From positions 7,053,778 to 7,117,777 of the forward strand of contig CM026431.1 of NCBI GenBank assembly GCA_014871385.1: DNA of 64,000 bases. The letters run 5' to 3'. Both the position numbers and the translations under genes were made by a program. The DNA comes from Ceratodon purpureus (taxonomy: Eukaryota; Streptophyta; Bryopsida; Pseudoditrichales; Ditrichaceae). This document shows, one piece after another, positions 1-10,810 of the stretch. Positions within the stretch are counted from its first letter, which is position 1. Every line of letters begins with the position of its first letter. The notes beneath the pieces are model-generated. The model had not been told where the DNA came from, made no database searches, and was given only the letters and a program-made list of their open reading frames with translations.

Positions 1-1048
1 CAAAACTTCAGCTTCTCATCCCATTCGGACCCAAACCCTTACCGTTCTCAAGATAATATATCACGAAACCCCTGAACGTCAGTCATAGGATGCTTACAAA
101 CATAAATTTCAGAGGACCATGATCAAACCTAGTTGCACCGACAAGTCCACGGTCCGCAACGAAGTGAGCTGCATTTGCACTACCAGTTTAAACACATGGT
201 TATCAATGGGTAATATGTTTACCTCCAGAAGTGCACCGAATCAGTGATTGTTCGTCGATTCGAATCTTCTTCAACAAGTTAACAACCCTGCTAACCATCG
301 TTGGACTCTACTTGTCCCGCCAAGCTTCGTAGCCAGGCAATGATCTGATTTTTAAGAAGCTTCACCGTCTGAAAAAATTATAGGCAACCCAGTTTATCAA
401 ATGAAAAATGGCCGTCAGAAGAGTCCTAAGACAATCCTTGCCCACACTCACCACCCACGTTCCGCAAATGTTCAAGCCATTCTCGTTCAGCACTTTGTTG
501 CGCACCAATCAGCCATTCACAGCATTCCACCACTACAAGGAAAACGCACTGCCCAGGAAGAGAAACTTAAGAGAAACGCACTGCCCTTCGAATCGCTTAA
601 AACCCTAAACCCTAGAAGACCTTGAAATCCGAGTAAGAACAAGGAAGGCGAATCGAATAATTACCGTCATTTCGCACTCCACATACTCGTCAGCTGCATA
701 CCCGCATTGAGCCTGCAATAACAATCATAGAATCAAGACAGAGAAAGAGAAACCCAAATTCCAATCACCAAATATCGCAAAAAAAAAAAAAAACAAAAAC
801 AACAAGAACCCCAGAGTAGAAAGTGCGACAGCCATACGCATTCCGAGAGACGGATGTTCCCAGGCGCATGATCCACATACACGGCTGCTACAGGAGTCCC
901 ACATGCACACATCGGTGACTCGAATGGTTGCCGGGAGAAGGGCGGCGCTGATTGACGGTGTTAGCTTTGGAGGGGAATGTTGAGTGAAAGGTTTAGTTTG
1001 TGAGGTTTGATGAAAATTTTGGGGTTTGGAGTGATTTTGTTGTAGATT
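1..1048. other. Flanking DNA with no supported gene
   Basis: No protein family is recognised here. A plus-strand reading frame at 408-608 starts with a residue run rich in Arg, Ser and Thr and almost free of acidic residues (MAVRRVLRQSLPT...), like the start of a mitochondrial or plastid transit peptide. It has no recognisable mature domain and no convincing splice continuation, so it is not called as a gene. A run of about 13 A residues lies near 779-792. The rest looks like ordinary intergenic DNA. Confidence 0.4.
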
Positions 1049-1051
1049 CCA

Positions 1052-2229
1052 TCATGTGACATCTACTAGTGCATATTTCAGAACCATATCTCCATAGGTC
1101 GGACATGGCTTTATGATGTACGCGTCCTGTGTCAAATCCAGCCACGGAAATCTATGAAATTGAGACGACCTCTTCTTCAGACTCCCACCCATGGTACTCT
1201 TGGAAGGCTCTCTTACTTTACAAGACATTTCAGCTGATCGAAACCCCCATTCTCTTGGTATGAACAGGCGGAACCCCAGTTCGCGGTCAGTTTGCGGTCT
1301 GCTCTTGATCCCAAGAATTTTCACTTGTTTTCTTCTTGATGGCAGGGGGTTTTCCTTGTAGTGTAATAAAGTATCAACTTAAGTAATCAAAACAGACATA
1401 AGGGACAGGGACATTGTGAGTGCCAGATACAGCACGACCTTGTCCTGGACTCCATAAGATGATCAACTACTATATTTCAGTAAGACGGTCAGGCGTTTGA
1501 CTCAACTAGCAGATGCAATAAGAGTGTCCCAGAGACAGTTCCGCTTACCTCTATCAGTCTCACTTGCTTCAGGTGAAACTCCCAGCTCCAAGATGACAGG
1601 CGTGGCCTCTGGGAACGGAACCTCATGGTCCAACCTCAGCTTCCCTTTAGGGTCGTTTGGCAGGGGCGTGGTCAAATCTATATTTGCAGCTTCGTCTTCA
1701 GTTTCAAGCCCGCCATTCCTGGCATGAAAGAGTTCACATTCCCGACTATTGAAGGGCTCAGGCGCCAGTTCAGCAACATTTGCTTCCTCTTCTACAGGTA
1801 CCATGACTGAGATGCAGAACTAGCAATATGAGAAAAATGAAATCATAATATCATGTAGGAAAGTGAATATTGATTTCAGAAAGCAATATATCATCAAGAA
1901 GAACTTTTTCCTGACATGCTGGAATGGCTACAACATTGTTCATCTTTCAGGATGAGATCCACATACCTGTCTCGTGCGACTCACTGGCTTCTACAGAAAC
2001 AAAGGGCTCCTCGTATTCTGTCTGACTTCTCGGTTGCATCACATTCTCGAGGTCGTATTTGTGCATTTCCCTCTCGAGATTGTACTTCTGCATCTCCCTC
2101 TCGAGATTCATTTCCTGCATCTCCCTCGGCCCCCTTCCTTTCCTGCATCTCCCTCTCGAGATCCTTTTCGTCCATCTTCCTGAATGTCTGTTCAAGATCA
2201 TCAAACTCGCTCGAGGACATCACTACCAC
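1052..2229 (-). pseudogene. Remnant of a spliced gene with LEREM-type repeats, function unknown
   Basis: Three minus-strand coding segments look like exons. The first (about 2229-1968) begins MVVMSSSEFDDLEQ and then has a short tandem peptide repeat of the type LEREMQKYN / LEREMHKYD. It ends at a good donor (cag/gtatgt). A second (about 1811-1549) follows an acceptor and ends at gtaagc. A third (about 1324-1227) contains KILGIKSRPQTDRELG and ends at gtaaga. Reading through the repeats requires a one-base change near the G-run at about 2130, so the copy seems damaged. Retro1 is inserted just upstream at 2491 and may have separated the gene from its promoter. No family is recognised. The repeats may form a charged helix. 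Exon joins are inferred from splice-like sites only. Confidence 0.35.
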
Positions 2230-2486
2230 AAACAGTGGTTTTTTCTAGGTAGGTTTTCCACTCAGAATCGGCTGGAACGGGACTGCTCGAGCGTACTAGA
2301 AATCTCGCGGGGATGGCGCACTGAGTATAATATGCCCGGACCAGACAACGAACTTCGTCGTTCTTCTCGGTTACCCTTCCGAGCTTTGCTACTCCGGTTT
2401 AATGCACATAGTTTACCCTGTTCGATTCAACTTTTTGGACTGGAAAAATATCTGCCCGTTATGTGAAACTCTATTTCTGTCTCGCG

Positions 2487-2491
2487 CATGT
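2487..2491. repeat. Retro1 target-site duplication, left copy (catgt)
   Basis: The five bases before the 5' LTR are catgt. The same five bases follow the 3' LTR at 33862-33866. A 5-bp duplication is normal for LTR retrotransposon integration and fixes the outer limits of Retro1. Confidence 0.93.
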
Positions 2492-2856
2492 TGTGGGATC
2501 CGAGAAACTCAGAATAACCCGGAAGAACCCCAGCCGGCGTAAGTATTCCATTAATTTTTCATTTTTTTTGGTTAATTAGGTAAAAACTGGCCAGACACTA
2601 GCAGTATTAATAGTTAACGCAAACCGGATACTCCAGAAACGTTAAAACAGTTAACGTAGGAAGTGTTCCCGGAACCTGGATTCCGAAACTCGGAAGATAA
2701 AACACGGAACGAGTGGACGATCCGAGTACTGACCGTTACTGTAACCGCGTCAAGGATCCGAAGCGACGCGGAAGTCATCATGACCCGGATAGGCGTTTAC
2801 CCCGGTACGTTGGCGGCTGCAATTACGGGCCGCCACAGCGTTTATTATGCCTGGGG

Positions 2857-2863
2857 TATATAA
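2857..2863 (+). promoter_or_regulatory. Retro1 5' LTR TATA box
   Basis: The heptamer TATATAA lies about 150 bases upstream of the ATG of the LTR ORF. It is the obvious core promoter of the LTR and has an identical twin at 30557-30563. It would drive the genomic transcript from the 5' copy and could drive the LTR ORF alone from either copy. Confidence 0.7.
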
Positions 2864-3015
2864 GCGAGGGTGTTAGGGTTTGGAGTTCCTTTTTGCGAAC
2901 TGGGAGTAGAGAGTGAAAGAGCGGTGAGGTGTTTTTGTCTTTTCCGATTCACCGGCAATTGGATTGCCGGGTTTCTTGCTGTCGGATCGTAGAGGGAGAG
3001 AAGTAAGGAGTAGAG

Positions 3016-5226
3016 ATGGCGCACGTGCAGTGTAGCATCCTTAGCCCCGGAACTCCAGTGAAGGAATCGGATATGGAGGAACTGATCACCGACCTCACTC
3101 GGATGAGGTGTGAGGGATTGTTGGCACGGCCGTGGTTACTGAAGAGTGAGGTGATGGTGAGGGAGGTCCTGGAAGGTCCGGACAACCGGTGGGATAATAC
3201 GATCCGAGGCAAGCCCACGCTGTGGAATGCGGAACAGTGGGCAGCAGCTTACGGTTTCGAGCAGACCGGACTCCTTTGGGCGACCCGGACGGATAAATAC
3301 GTGCAGGATAGGTTCCACGGGAAGATCCATAGGGACAACGGATACGAGATAGACGCCTGCAAGGATAGGAGGCAGAGGCAGGTCTTAGCTTTCCTCGTTC
3401 CGATCCTGTACCCGCAAAAACCGGCACAAGTTACCATTACGGTCGGGAATACCATCCTCGGAGCGTATTCAGGAGAACGTCCGGTGAATTGGGCCGCACT
3501 CATGGCGGAAGTGGTGCAGAAGATGGTGCCGACGATCGGAAAGAAGCCGACCCCACTCTCCCCTTTCCTCTTTCACCTTTACCATGCGTATGAATTGCTG
3601 AGCGATAAGGAGGACAAGACGTATACGCACGCGAAGAACTGCCTCAAATTCTCGGAGATTCCGCCCGGAATGGAACCCGATCCGCGAGGTGAGCTCTCGG
3701 ATACAACGTCCTCGGAAGATGAGGACGATACGAAGGAGGTTCCGAACCCTGGCGCTACTAGGGCTCAGTCCAGATCGCGATCGGAGCAGGCTGCGTCACG
3801 ACACGCGGAGCCGTCTACGGCCCGGGGAGATCCGGAACGGAGAGAGGTCAGTTCCAATCGGGGATTTCCGTTGGACCTATTTCGGGGGATTCGAGAGGAG
3901 ACTCACCGGGCGCAAGCTTCTTACGATCGGATCGAAACCCTGTTCCGGAGGGTCTGTACATCACTGGGAGGTTGCTTACCGGAAGAGGTGATCCGAGAAG
4001 TGGAGTTGTTGAAGGACGCCCCAAATCTCCGGAGTGAGAAGAAGCGGCTAGAGCTTCAGTTGCAGGAGCTGACAAAGGAACTGGCAGCCAAGAGTGATGA
4101 GATCCGTAAGTTCCACGCCGAGCAGGAGGAGACTTTGGGGGAGCTTCGGAAGTTGGTGGGAAGTTCGGGAGCGGTAATCAACAAGGCCCGGCTGTTTGAT
4201 GAGAACGTAGTGCAGCCGGCCGATTTTGGGGACAAGCAGAGGATCATCATGATCCTCTCCAAATGCGAGCACTCGATGATCATGATCCTGAAGAAGATCC
4301 GGCAGCTGCTCAATCCGAGTACCGGAAGTCCCAATCTCGGAGTCGCTGGTCGGAGCCTTCCGCTCCCCGGATCGCCCTCTCGGGCCGTTGTAGGAGAATC
4401 TCGTGGAGTAGGGTTCCGAACCCCGATAGGGAGTAACCTCCAAGTCGAGGAGCGGATGACAGTCGAAGAGGCCGCCATGACAAATCGGACTATCGCGGAG
4501 GTGCTCCGGGAACACCAAGCACAAGTGGCGTCACCCGGAACCAGCACAGTCCAGCAGAGCTGCGCGCTCCCCACAGGTCAGGTGGAGGTGACCGGAACGA
4601 CAGTCACCGAGAGGCGGATCGAGGAGAGGACGGTTTCGGAACAGGTGACTCGGACCGTGCAGCCGGATGCTCTCCCACGACTCGGAGAGGAGGTGATCAT
4701 TGCGAATTACCGAGGGGAGATAGCGGGACCGGAATGGGGACAAGCTAGTTCACCACCCGGACGGACCCGAGTGACTCAGGAGGGGGGATTGACCCCTTCA
4801 CCCACAGCCAAGACCGGAACGGTGACGCCTACTCCCACCGGAACGCCAGCAGCAGATTCCCCTCCGAACAGTGTCGGTGCTTACCGGAGGTTGCGGAAAA
4901 GGAAGGAGCCGACAGAGAAGGTCCCGATTACGATTTCAGAGTCCGACTCAGAGACGCACGAGAGCTCTCCGGTTGGGACCACCGGAACTGAAACTCGGAC
5001 TCCGACGTCCGGAACCCCTCCCGCACATATGATCCCAAAATCGCCCAAGTCCCCCAAGCCCCGGATCGTTACCCGGTTGTCCTTGGAGGCTCAGGAGAGG
5101 GAGTCAAAGGCGGAACGGAGTGCTAGGCGCAAGGCGGCACGAGCAGCAGGGGCGGGCGGATCAGAGCCACGGGTGACCAGGTCGAAGGATCGCGAGCAGG
5201 AGAGCCACAAGAAGCCAAAGAAGTGA
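3016..5226 (+). CDS. LTR-embedded protein of unknown function, 736 residues (5' copy)
   Basis: The frame opens at an ATG after tagag and closes with TGA, wholly within the LTR. Residues 1 to about 230 look globular (WAAAYGFEQTG, GERPVNWAALM, SPFLFHLYHAYELL). This loosely recalls the unnamed domain found in extra ORFs of plant Athila-type elements, a weak impression only. Residues about 220-290 are acidic then Ser/Arg-rich. A likely coiled coil follows (EKKRLELQLQELTKEL, about 340-390). The C-terminal half is Pro/Thr/Ser-rich and ends in a basic tail (RRKAARAAGAGG, SHKKPKK) suited to nuclear import or nucleic-acid binding. There is no Gag, Pol or Env motif. The 2211-base open frame is preserved in both LTRs, which argues for a real protein. 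Its role is unknown. Confidence 0.8.
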   Translation: MAHVQCSILSPGTPVKESDMEELITDLTRMRCEGLLARPWLLKSEVMVREVLEGPDNRWDNTIRGKPTLWNAEQWAAAYGFEQTGLLWATRTDKYVQDRFHGKIHRDNGYEIDACKDRRQRQVLAFLVPILYPQKPAQVTITVGNTILGAYSGERPVNWAALMAEVVQKMVPTIGKKPTPLSPFLFHLYHAYELLSDKEDKTYTHAKNCLKFSEIPPGMEPDPRGELSDTTSSEDEDDTKEVPNPGATRAQSRSRSEQAASRHAEPSTARGDPERREVSSNRGFPLDLFRGIREETHRAQASYDRIETLFRRVCTSLGGCLPEEVIREVELLKDAPNLRSEKKRLELQLQELTKELAAKSDEIRKFHAEQEETLGELRKLVGSSGAVINKARLFDENVVQPADFGDKQRIIMILSKCEHSMIMILKKIRQLLNPSTGSPNLGVAGRSLPLPGSPSRAVVGESRGVGFRTPIGSNLQVEERMTVEEAAMTNRTIAEVLREHQAQVASPGTSTVQQSCALPTGQVEVTGTTVTERRIEERTVSEQVTRTVQPDALPRLGEEVIIANYRGEIAGPEWGQASSPPGRTRVTQEGGLTPSPTAKTGTVTPTPTGTPAADSPPNSVGAYRRLRKRKEPTEKVPITISESDSETHESSPVGTTGTETRTPTSGTPPAHMIPKSPKSPKPRIVTRLSLEAQERESKAERSARRKAARAAGAGGSEPRVTRSKDREQESHKKPKK

Positions 5227-6171
5227 TAGATTCCTCTCACTGCCACTTGTCGTAACTTTCCGGATTTATAGGAGTAGATTCCGGATCGGGAGATCCGTCC
5301 TAGTCGTAAAGTAGAATTCTAGGTAGGAAGTTAGGGATTAGGGTTTTGATTGAACTGCCGGCGCCGCCGCTTTTGTGGAAACCCCTGCTTACTTAAACCA
5401 GGCAGGCGAGGCGGTCCGGGTCTTCGTTTTTGCATGTTTTCCCCCTATATTCCTTATCAGTAAAGTATTTGTGTTTTGTAAGTACTGTGCGTGATTTCCC
5501 GCTAAGTGTGAATGATCCGGGAAGGATATGAGAGTTCCGCTGTAGCTCGGATAGGAAGGTGATGGGAGTTGCGACGAGACCCGAACCGGAAAGGAAATGG
5601 GATTGAGCGGAAAGATTTAGCGGATTGTCGTAGGAGTGAAGCCTCACTGTTCCGTCCCCAAATCAACCTCATACGGAATAGCCGTCGCTAGGGTCGAAGC
5701 GGATCAAGAACTACTTGGTCGGGCTCCCTGAACTTCTGAAGAGGTTCCGTGCACAGTGAGAGGGGGAGTCGGAACGTGGTACGGGTCGCCTAGGGATAAT
5801 CGGATCCTGGTTCTCCCAGATCCGGATTGGTTTGTCGTTGTAGTCCCACGGATCGGAGAGGATCGTTTGTGTGACCTGCTGGCCAGAGTACTCTAGGACA
5901 GTTGTGAGACGGTAACTGATCCGAGACGTTGGGGTTTGTGGACGAAACACCTAATGAGAGAAGAATAGAGAAAGAGATAGTTCAGGAGTTACGTTCCGAA
6001 GACACTATCCGAGCGGTGGCAAGGCTCGGAACGATTAGAAGTAACTACTTGGTGAAACACTATTGAATCCCTGGATGATACTCGGAACCTAGTGACAGTA
6101 CGGAAGTTTACGCTCAATTAGAGCGCTATCCGGATGTTAGTTGCGTTTCCGTGTTCCGACACGTAAAAATC

Positions 6172-6194
6172 TGGCGCCGCTGCCGGGGATTCGA
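6172..6194 (+). promoter_or_regulatory. Retro1 primer binding site (tRNA-Asp type)
   Basis: TGGCGCCGCTGCCGGGGAT and the next bases start ten bases after the 5' LTR. They are nearly complementary to the 3' end of plant tRNA-Asp (ending CCCCGGCAACGGCGCCA), with one mismatch in the core. This is where the tRNA would prime minus-strand DNA synthesis. Athila and Tat elements commonly use this type of site. Confidence 0.85.
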
Positions 6195-6200
6195 TAAGCT

Positions 6201-8030
6201 GTGAACCAGGTGGATACTCGGAAGATAAGTGAGCGCAGATTTGAAGAAAAGTGGAGTCAGACCGTGAAGGCTTCATTTAGGTGGATATGCTGTAGGCGGA
6301 AATCTTACGTACAGATCTTGCCTTCCGAGGAATCGGAAGAAGAACTCCCAATCTCTTCCATGGTTGGGGCGCAACCGGAAGAGTTAGGGGGAAGAAGATC
6401 CACTCGGTTGCTACAGAAGAGGGGAAGAGTTTTGGTACACGATCTACCGGGGACGAATCTACTTCCCCGGATCCAGACTGCTGAAGAACGAGAAGGAGAC
6501 GTAATCGTGGTATCGTTGGCCGGAACCTCCACAGCCGGAGCAGGTACAGCTCCAGAACCGGAAGAAGAAGAAGTCGTAGCTGAAGAAGTCGAAGCCGACG
6601 CAGGAGTAGAGGAGGAGACCGAGGAAGAGGAAGAATACGAGAAAGACAATCCAATGGCACCCTCTACCCGACTGAAGTACAACAGATTCAAAGGAGACGG
6701 AAGTCAAGACGTGGACGAATGGCTCTGTGAGTTCGAATCCATCGCTCTGGCCAATCAGGAAGATCCGGATGCGAAGAGGAGGATATTCCAAGGTCTTCTG
6801 AAGGGAGAAGCTCTCCAGTGGTACCAAGACGTTCCGGAACGTACACGTAACGACTGGACCAGTTTCGTGACCTTGTTCCGACGTACGTTCCGTGAGGCCG
6901 GAGGAGAGGCTCGCGCACTCGGAAAGCTGAGTCGGATGACGATGAGATCTTCCGAGTCAGTACGGAAGTACAGTCAGAGAGTAAAGGCGCTCATACAGAA
7001 ACTCACTACAGCCATAGCTCCGAGTGTACAAGTGGAATGGTTTGTCGCCGGATTCCCAGAGGAGATGGGGTTTCAGATCCGACAAACCCGTCCCGCCACA
7101 CTTCAGGAAGCCGTGGAAGCGGCTCAGAACTATGAGAACTCGGCCCAATCTCTACGGAAGTCTCTGAAGCATACCGAGAAGCGGGGTAAGAAGATCCGGA
7201 AGGAGAGAGAGCGTCGGCGGAGGCACGAGTCCTCCTCGGAAGATTCCGACTCTACCAGTAAGAGCGATTCCACTTCATCTAGTTCCGATCAGTCGGAAGA
7301 GGATTCCAGGGGAGCCTCGAAACGCCGAGGCGGTTCCAGTAGAGACTCCCGGCCTAGACGGAACCGAGAGTTGATCAAGGTGAAGGTGGAGGATGACGAT
7401 TCTCGGAAGGTAATGAAGGAGATGAAGGAGATCCGAGAATCGATTGCCGAACTCAATGTCCACCTTTCCGAGAATCGGAAACCTCGTAAGATGATTCCCA
7501 CCAGCACAGCTAATGTGTGGTGTGCTAACTGCGGAAAGCAAGGACATTATCCTCCGGAGTGTACTGAACCCCGCCAGAAACGAATTCACTACGTCCATCC
7601 GGAAGAAGAAGTATACTTGGCCTATCCGGAAGAGGAAGAGTTTCAGATGGAGGAGTACCAACCTGTGTATCAGGTTCAGACCACTTACGGACCAGGGAAG
7701 GCTCCGATCCAGATAGCCCGTCCTCCCGCCGGATACCGGATCCCACAGAACGTTCCGGGTAGGCCGATGTACCAGAAGCCGACCCACGGGTACTGCTTCA
7801 ACTGTGGGAGCCCGGATCATTACGCACCTAATTGTTCGTTTGAGCGACAGGGGCAAGGAGCACCGCGGATCCTTCCGTGCCAAAATTGTGGGGAGTACGG
7901 TCATACGGCTCCTCAGTGTGCCAAACCGGCACAACCCCGCCCGACTTTCAAACAGGTGGAGGTCCCTCCGAGAGAGATGACTGGGCTAAACTATGGTCAC
8001 TCGGGTGGAATAGAAAACCCGGACAAATGA
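6201..8030 (+). CDS. gag: Gag polyprotein of Retro1
   Basis: This is the structural nucleocapsid precursor. The first in-frame ATG is at 6360, giving about 556 residues. The frame is open from just after the primer site, so an upstream non-ATG start is possible. Counted from 6201, residues about 100-150 are very acidic. A Retrotrans_gag-like capsid region follows (VDEWLCEFESIAL, GLLKGEALQWYQDV, FVTLFRRTF; about 170-300), then a Lys/Arg/Ser-rich linker. Three zinc knuckles of the CX2CX4HX4C type follow: CANCGKQGHYPPEC, CFNCGSPDHYAPNC and CQNCGEYGHTAPQC, at about 440, 533 and 560. Three knuckles is more than most Gag proteins carry. The frame ends at TGA (8028-8030) followed by CGG, and pol continues in the same frame. 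Confidence 0.92.
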   Translation: MNQVDTRKISERRFEEKWSQTVKASFRWICCRRKSYVQILPSEESEEELPISSMVGAQPEELGGRRSTRLLQKRGRVLVHDLPGTNLLPRIQTAEEREGDVIVVSLAGTSTAGAGTAPEPEEEEVVAEEVEADAGVEEETEEEEEYEKDNPMAPSTRLKYNRFKGDGSQDVDEWLCEFESIALANQEDPDAKRRIFQGLLKGEALQWYQDVPERTRNDWTSFVTLFRRTFREAGGEARALGKLSRMTMRSSESVRKYSQRVKALIQKLTTAIAPSVQVEWFVAGFPEEMGFQIRQTRPATLQEAVEAAQNYENSAQSLRKSLKHTEKRGKKIRKERERRRRHESSSEDSDSTSKSDSTSSSSDQSEEDSRGASKRRGGSSRDSRPRRNRELIKVKVEDDDSRKVMKEMKEIRESIAELNVHLSENRKPRKMIPTSTANVWCANCGKQGHYPPECTEPRQKRIHYVHPEEEVYLAYPEEEEFQMEEYQPVYQVQTTYGPGKAPIQIARPPAGYRIPQNVPGRPMYQKPTHGYCFNCGSPDHYAPNCSFERQGQGAPRILPCQNCGEYGHTAPQCAKPAQPRPTFKQVEVPPREMTGLNYGHSGGIENPDK

Positions 8031-10731
8031 CGGTTCGCCACGGAACTACAGGAGGGCGCGGAAGTACCAGTACACAGAGTATCAACCCGTAGTTCCGCTA
8101 GAGAACGTGCCCAGGAACCGGAGCTTCCGAAATCCCGGAAGACCAGAAGGAGGGTAAGATCCAGGAGAGTGGATTCGGATTCGGGATCCGAACCCTCTAC
8201 GGTAACCAGAGCTTTACCAGAAGAAAATGACCGTCCAAGAGCGGAAAATGGGGTGGAAGGAGGGAACCTCCCGGAAGACATCAGCGAGGAAGTTCGGAAA
8301 GAACTCACGGATCCCCCTGTCCGGAAGATCACCAAACCTTCGGTCCGGTTTGATGACGTTCCGGTGGTTATTCCTTCCGATCCTAGAGTGGACGAGTATG
8401 ACATTCTTGGGGACATCAAATCCCTCAAGGCAAATGTCACGATTGGACAGTTGCTCCATGACAATGTGAATTACCAGAAGGTAATCCGAGAGGCATGGAC
8501 GAAGCGGAGGCGCCGAGGGGTGAAACTTCCGTCTGTAGCTACTAATTTCTTACAGGTTGAGGATCACGGAGCCCCGGAACTGACGGTGCTAGTAGAAGGA
8601 TGTGCTATCCCGAAAGTTCCGGTGGATGGAGGATCCGGTGTGAACCTGATGTTGGAGGATACGGCCTTTGAACTCGGATACACCTCGTTCGAATCCACCG
8701 ATCAGGTGTTACGAATGGCGGATCAATCTAGAGTTAAACCCGTGGGAAGGTTGTCCCAAGTTCCGACCACGATCGGAGAGGTAACCTACCTCTTGAATTA
8801 CGTTATAATCCGAGTTAGTACGGGCCGTCCCTTCCCGATGTTGTTGGGGAGACCCTGGCTATACATGGCACGAGTCCTCGTTGATTGGGGAGCCAAGGAG
8901 TTCGTACTCGGAAAAACCAATCAGCGGATTCCGTGGAAGATGGATGGATATCTAGGGGAAACCAGTGGCTCGGATGGGTATACGTCGGATTGGTCCAACC
9001 CGGAAGAAGAGGATGACGAAGTATTTAGTTATTTCGTGAATCAGTTCTCGGAAGTTACCGAGGATGATTTCCGATTTCATAATCCGATCAGTGAGCAACC
9101 CCAACCAGCACCGGAGCGCGTGAAATTCCCGGTACTGGAGGATCGCTCTCTCGGAGAAGGAAGTGTCCCACTCTCAGCCGAATGGTTCCGACAACAGGTC
9201 GAGGAGGGAAACCTGCCCGCCATGGGTCTCGATCCGGACACCCCTGTCCGGGTGTGGAGCGCATGGACGGATCAGGGAGAGGAACAGGAATCGGAACGAG
9301 TCAAGAACGTTGTGAAACCATCCGACTATGAGAAGGTGGAAGTAGCCCCCGGAAAGACATTTCTGCTAGGGCGAAGCATGAGCAAGGAGCAGAGAACGGA
9401 GTATGTGGATTTACTAAAGGAATATTTAGACGTATTTGCTTGGTCACCATCCGACCTCAAGGAAATACCTCCGGAACTCGGCCAACATCATATAGACTTG
9501 GTTGACGGATCAGTTCCGGTCAGACAACGCCAGTACAGGCTCAATCCGAAGTATTCTCTGATGGTGAAGGAAGAAATCGATAGCCTCCTGAAAGCCGGAT
9601 TCATTTATCCAGTAAACAATTCCGAGTGGGTATCGCCCATAGTCGTCGTTCCGAAGAAAGTTGGCTCGGATGGGAAAGTCAAGATCCGAGTTTGTCAAGA
9701 TTTTCGGAAACTGAATGCGGCCACAAAGAAGGATTACTTTCCGTTACCTTTTACGGACATTATCCTTGATCACGTGGCAGGGCAGGAGTGCTACAGCTTT
9801 CTTGACGGATTTTCCGGTTACAACCAGGTGTCGATCCGGGAAGAGGATCAGCTGAAAACAACATTCACCACAGAATGGGGGACGTTCGCCTTCAACAGGA
9901 TGCCCTTCGGACTGTGTAACGCTCCCGGAACATTCCAAAGGCTGATGGTGGACATCTTCCGAGATTTCTTGAGACATTTTCTAGAAGTCTTCATTGATGA
10001 CTTCGCGGTGTTCAGTAAGTGGAAGGAACATCTTGAGTACCTCCGGAGGACCTTCCAGAGATGCAGAGAAACCGGACTGAAATTACACCCCGGAAAATGT
10101 TTTATGGGGATGATTTCCGGAATTCTTCTCGGACACATCGTAAGTCGGAACGGGTTGGAAGTTGATTCGGATAAGGTACGAGCTATCCTTATTCTAGTGT
10201 CTCCCACCAACGTCCGAGAGGTCCGGGGGTTCCTAGGATGCGTCGGTTACTATAGGAGGTTTATTATTGCGTATGCCAAATTGGCAGCCCCATTAACGGA
10301 ACTGTTGAAGAAGGAAGAAGAGTTTTTGTGGACGGAACGAAGACAACAGGCGTTCGAAGAACTGAAGAAGGCCTTGACCACCGCCCCGATTCTATCTGCA
10401 CCGGATTGGTCGAAGGAATTCCATGTGACAATCGACGCTTCCGGGTGGTGCCTAGGGGCGATTCTGTGGCAACAAGGGGAGGATCGGAAGGAGCATCCGA
10501 TCTATTACGCCAGCAGACAGATGAGCCTGGCGGAACGGAAATATACTACCACTGAACGGGAAGCCTTGGCGGTAGTATACGCCTGCAAGAAGTTCCGACA
10601 CTACCTTCTCGGGTACAAAATCGTGTTCCATACGGATCATGACTCCCTGAAGTATTTGGTGAACAAACCGGATCTCTCAGGGCGTATTGCACGATGGATC
10701 TTGCTGCTCCAGGAATTCAACTACGAGGTAG
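8031..10731 (+). CDS. pol: Pol of Retro1, 5' part: protease, reverse transcriptase, RNase H (interrupted)
   Basis: This frame is in phase with gag and opens directly after gag's TGA. No ATG is needed if the stop is read through. A basic linker comes first, then an aspartic protease with DGGSG as its active-site loop (about 8628-8642) and a later LLGRPWL. Reverse transcriptase follows (RVCQDFRKLN, FLDGFSGYNQ, MPFGLCNAPGTFQ, catalytic FIDDF near 9990). RNase H follows (TIDASGWCLGA, TTEREALAVVYA, HTDHDSLKYL). Coding is broken within RNase H after NYEV at 10731 by the MULE1 insertion. The translation after that point is transposon sequence and ends at 10778. The remainder resumes at 28696. Apart from the insert and a late frame break in the downstream part, no lesions were seen. 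Confidence 0.93.
10722..10731. repeat. MULE1 target-site duplication, left copy (tacgaggtag)
   Basis: Ten bases, tacgaggtag, end immediately before the MULE1 terminal repeat and recur at 28696-28705 after its other end. One more base (c) also matches, so the duplication is 10 or 11 bp. Removing one copy plus the element restores an unbroken RNase H frame, which proves this is an insertion. Mutator-like elements usually make 8-11-bp duplications. Confidence 0.95.
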
Positions 10732-10810
10732 GAGGGAAGCTTGTACGTGAGCGGAGAGCGCAGAGCGGAGAGCGGTGAGCGCAGATTTGGAGAGCGGAGA
10801 GCACAGAATG
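10732..10810 (+). repeat. MULE1 left terminal inverted repeat
   Basis: Built from repeated GAGCGGAGAGCG and GAGCGGTGAGCG blocks. It matches the complement of 28618-28695 with a few substitutions and one short indel. Internal repetition of this kind suggests clustered transposase-binding sites. A shortened relative of the same blocks marks the left end of MULE2 near 43265-43300. Confidence 0.9.

Larger units (their letters stand above)
2492..6161 (+). repeat. Retro1 5' LTR (3670 bp)
   Basis: This starts TGTGGGATCC and ends GTTCCGACA. The 3' LTR sits exactly 27,700 bases downstream with no length difference. Only two base differences were noticed, at 3616 (a against g) and 3856 (a against g), both changing an amino acid in the LTR ORF. 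A TATATAA box at 2857-2863 is placed to start transcription near 2890. The LTR is unusually long because it contains a whole 736-codon reading frame. About 930 bases after the ORF (5227-6161) hold no recognised gene. Confidence 0.96.

Noticed and set aside
6277-6827. Minus-strand Leu/Ser-rich frames opposite gag
   Set aside because: These are antisense shadows of the acidic (Glu-rich) part of Gag and have no independent support.
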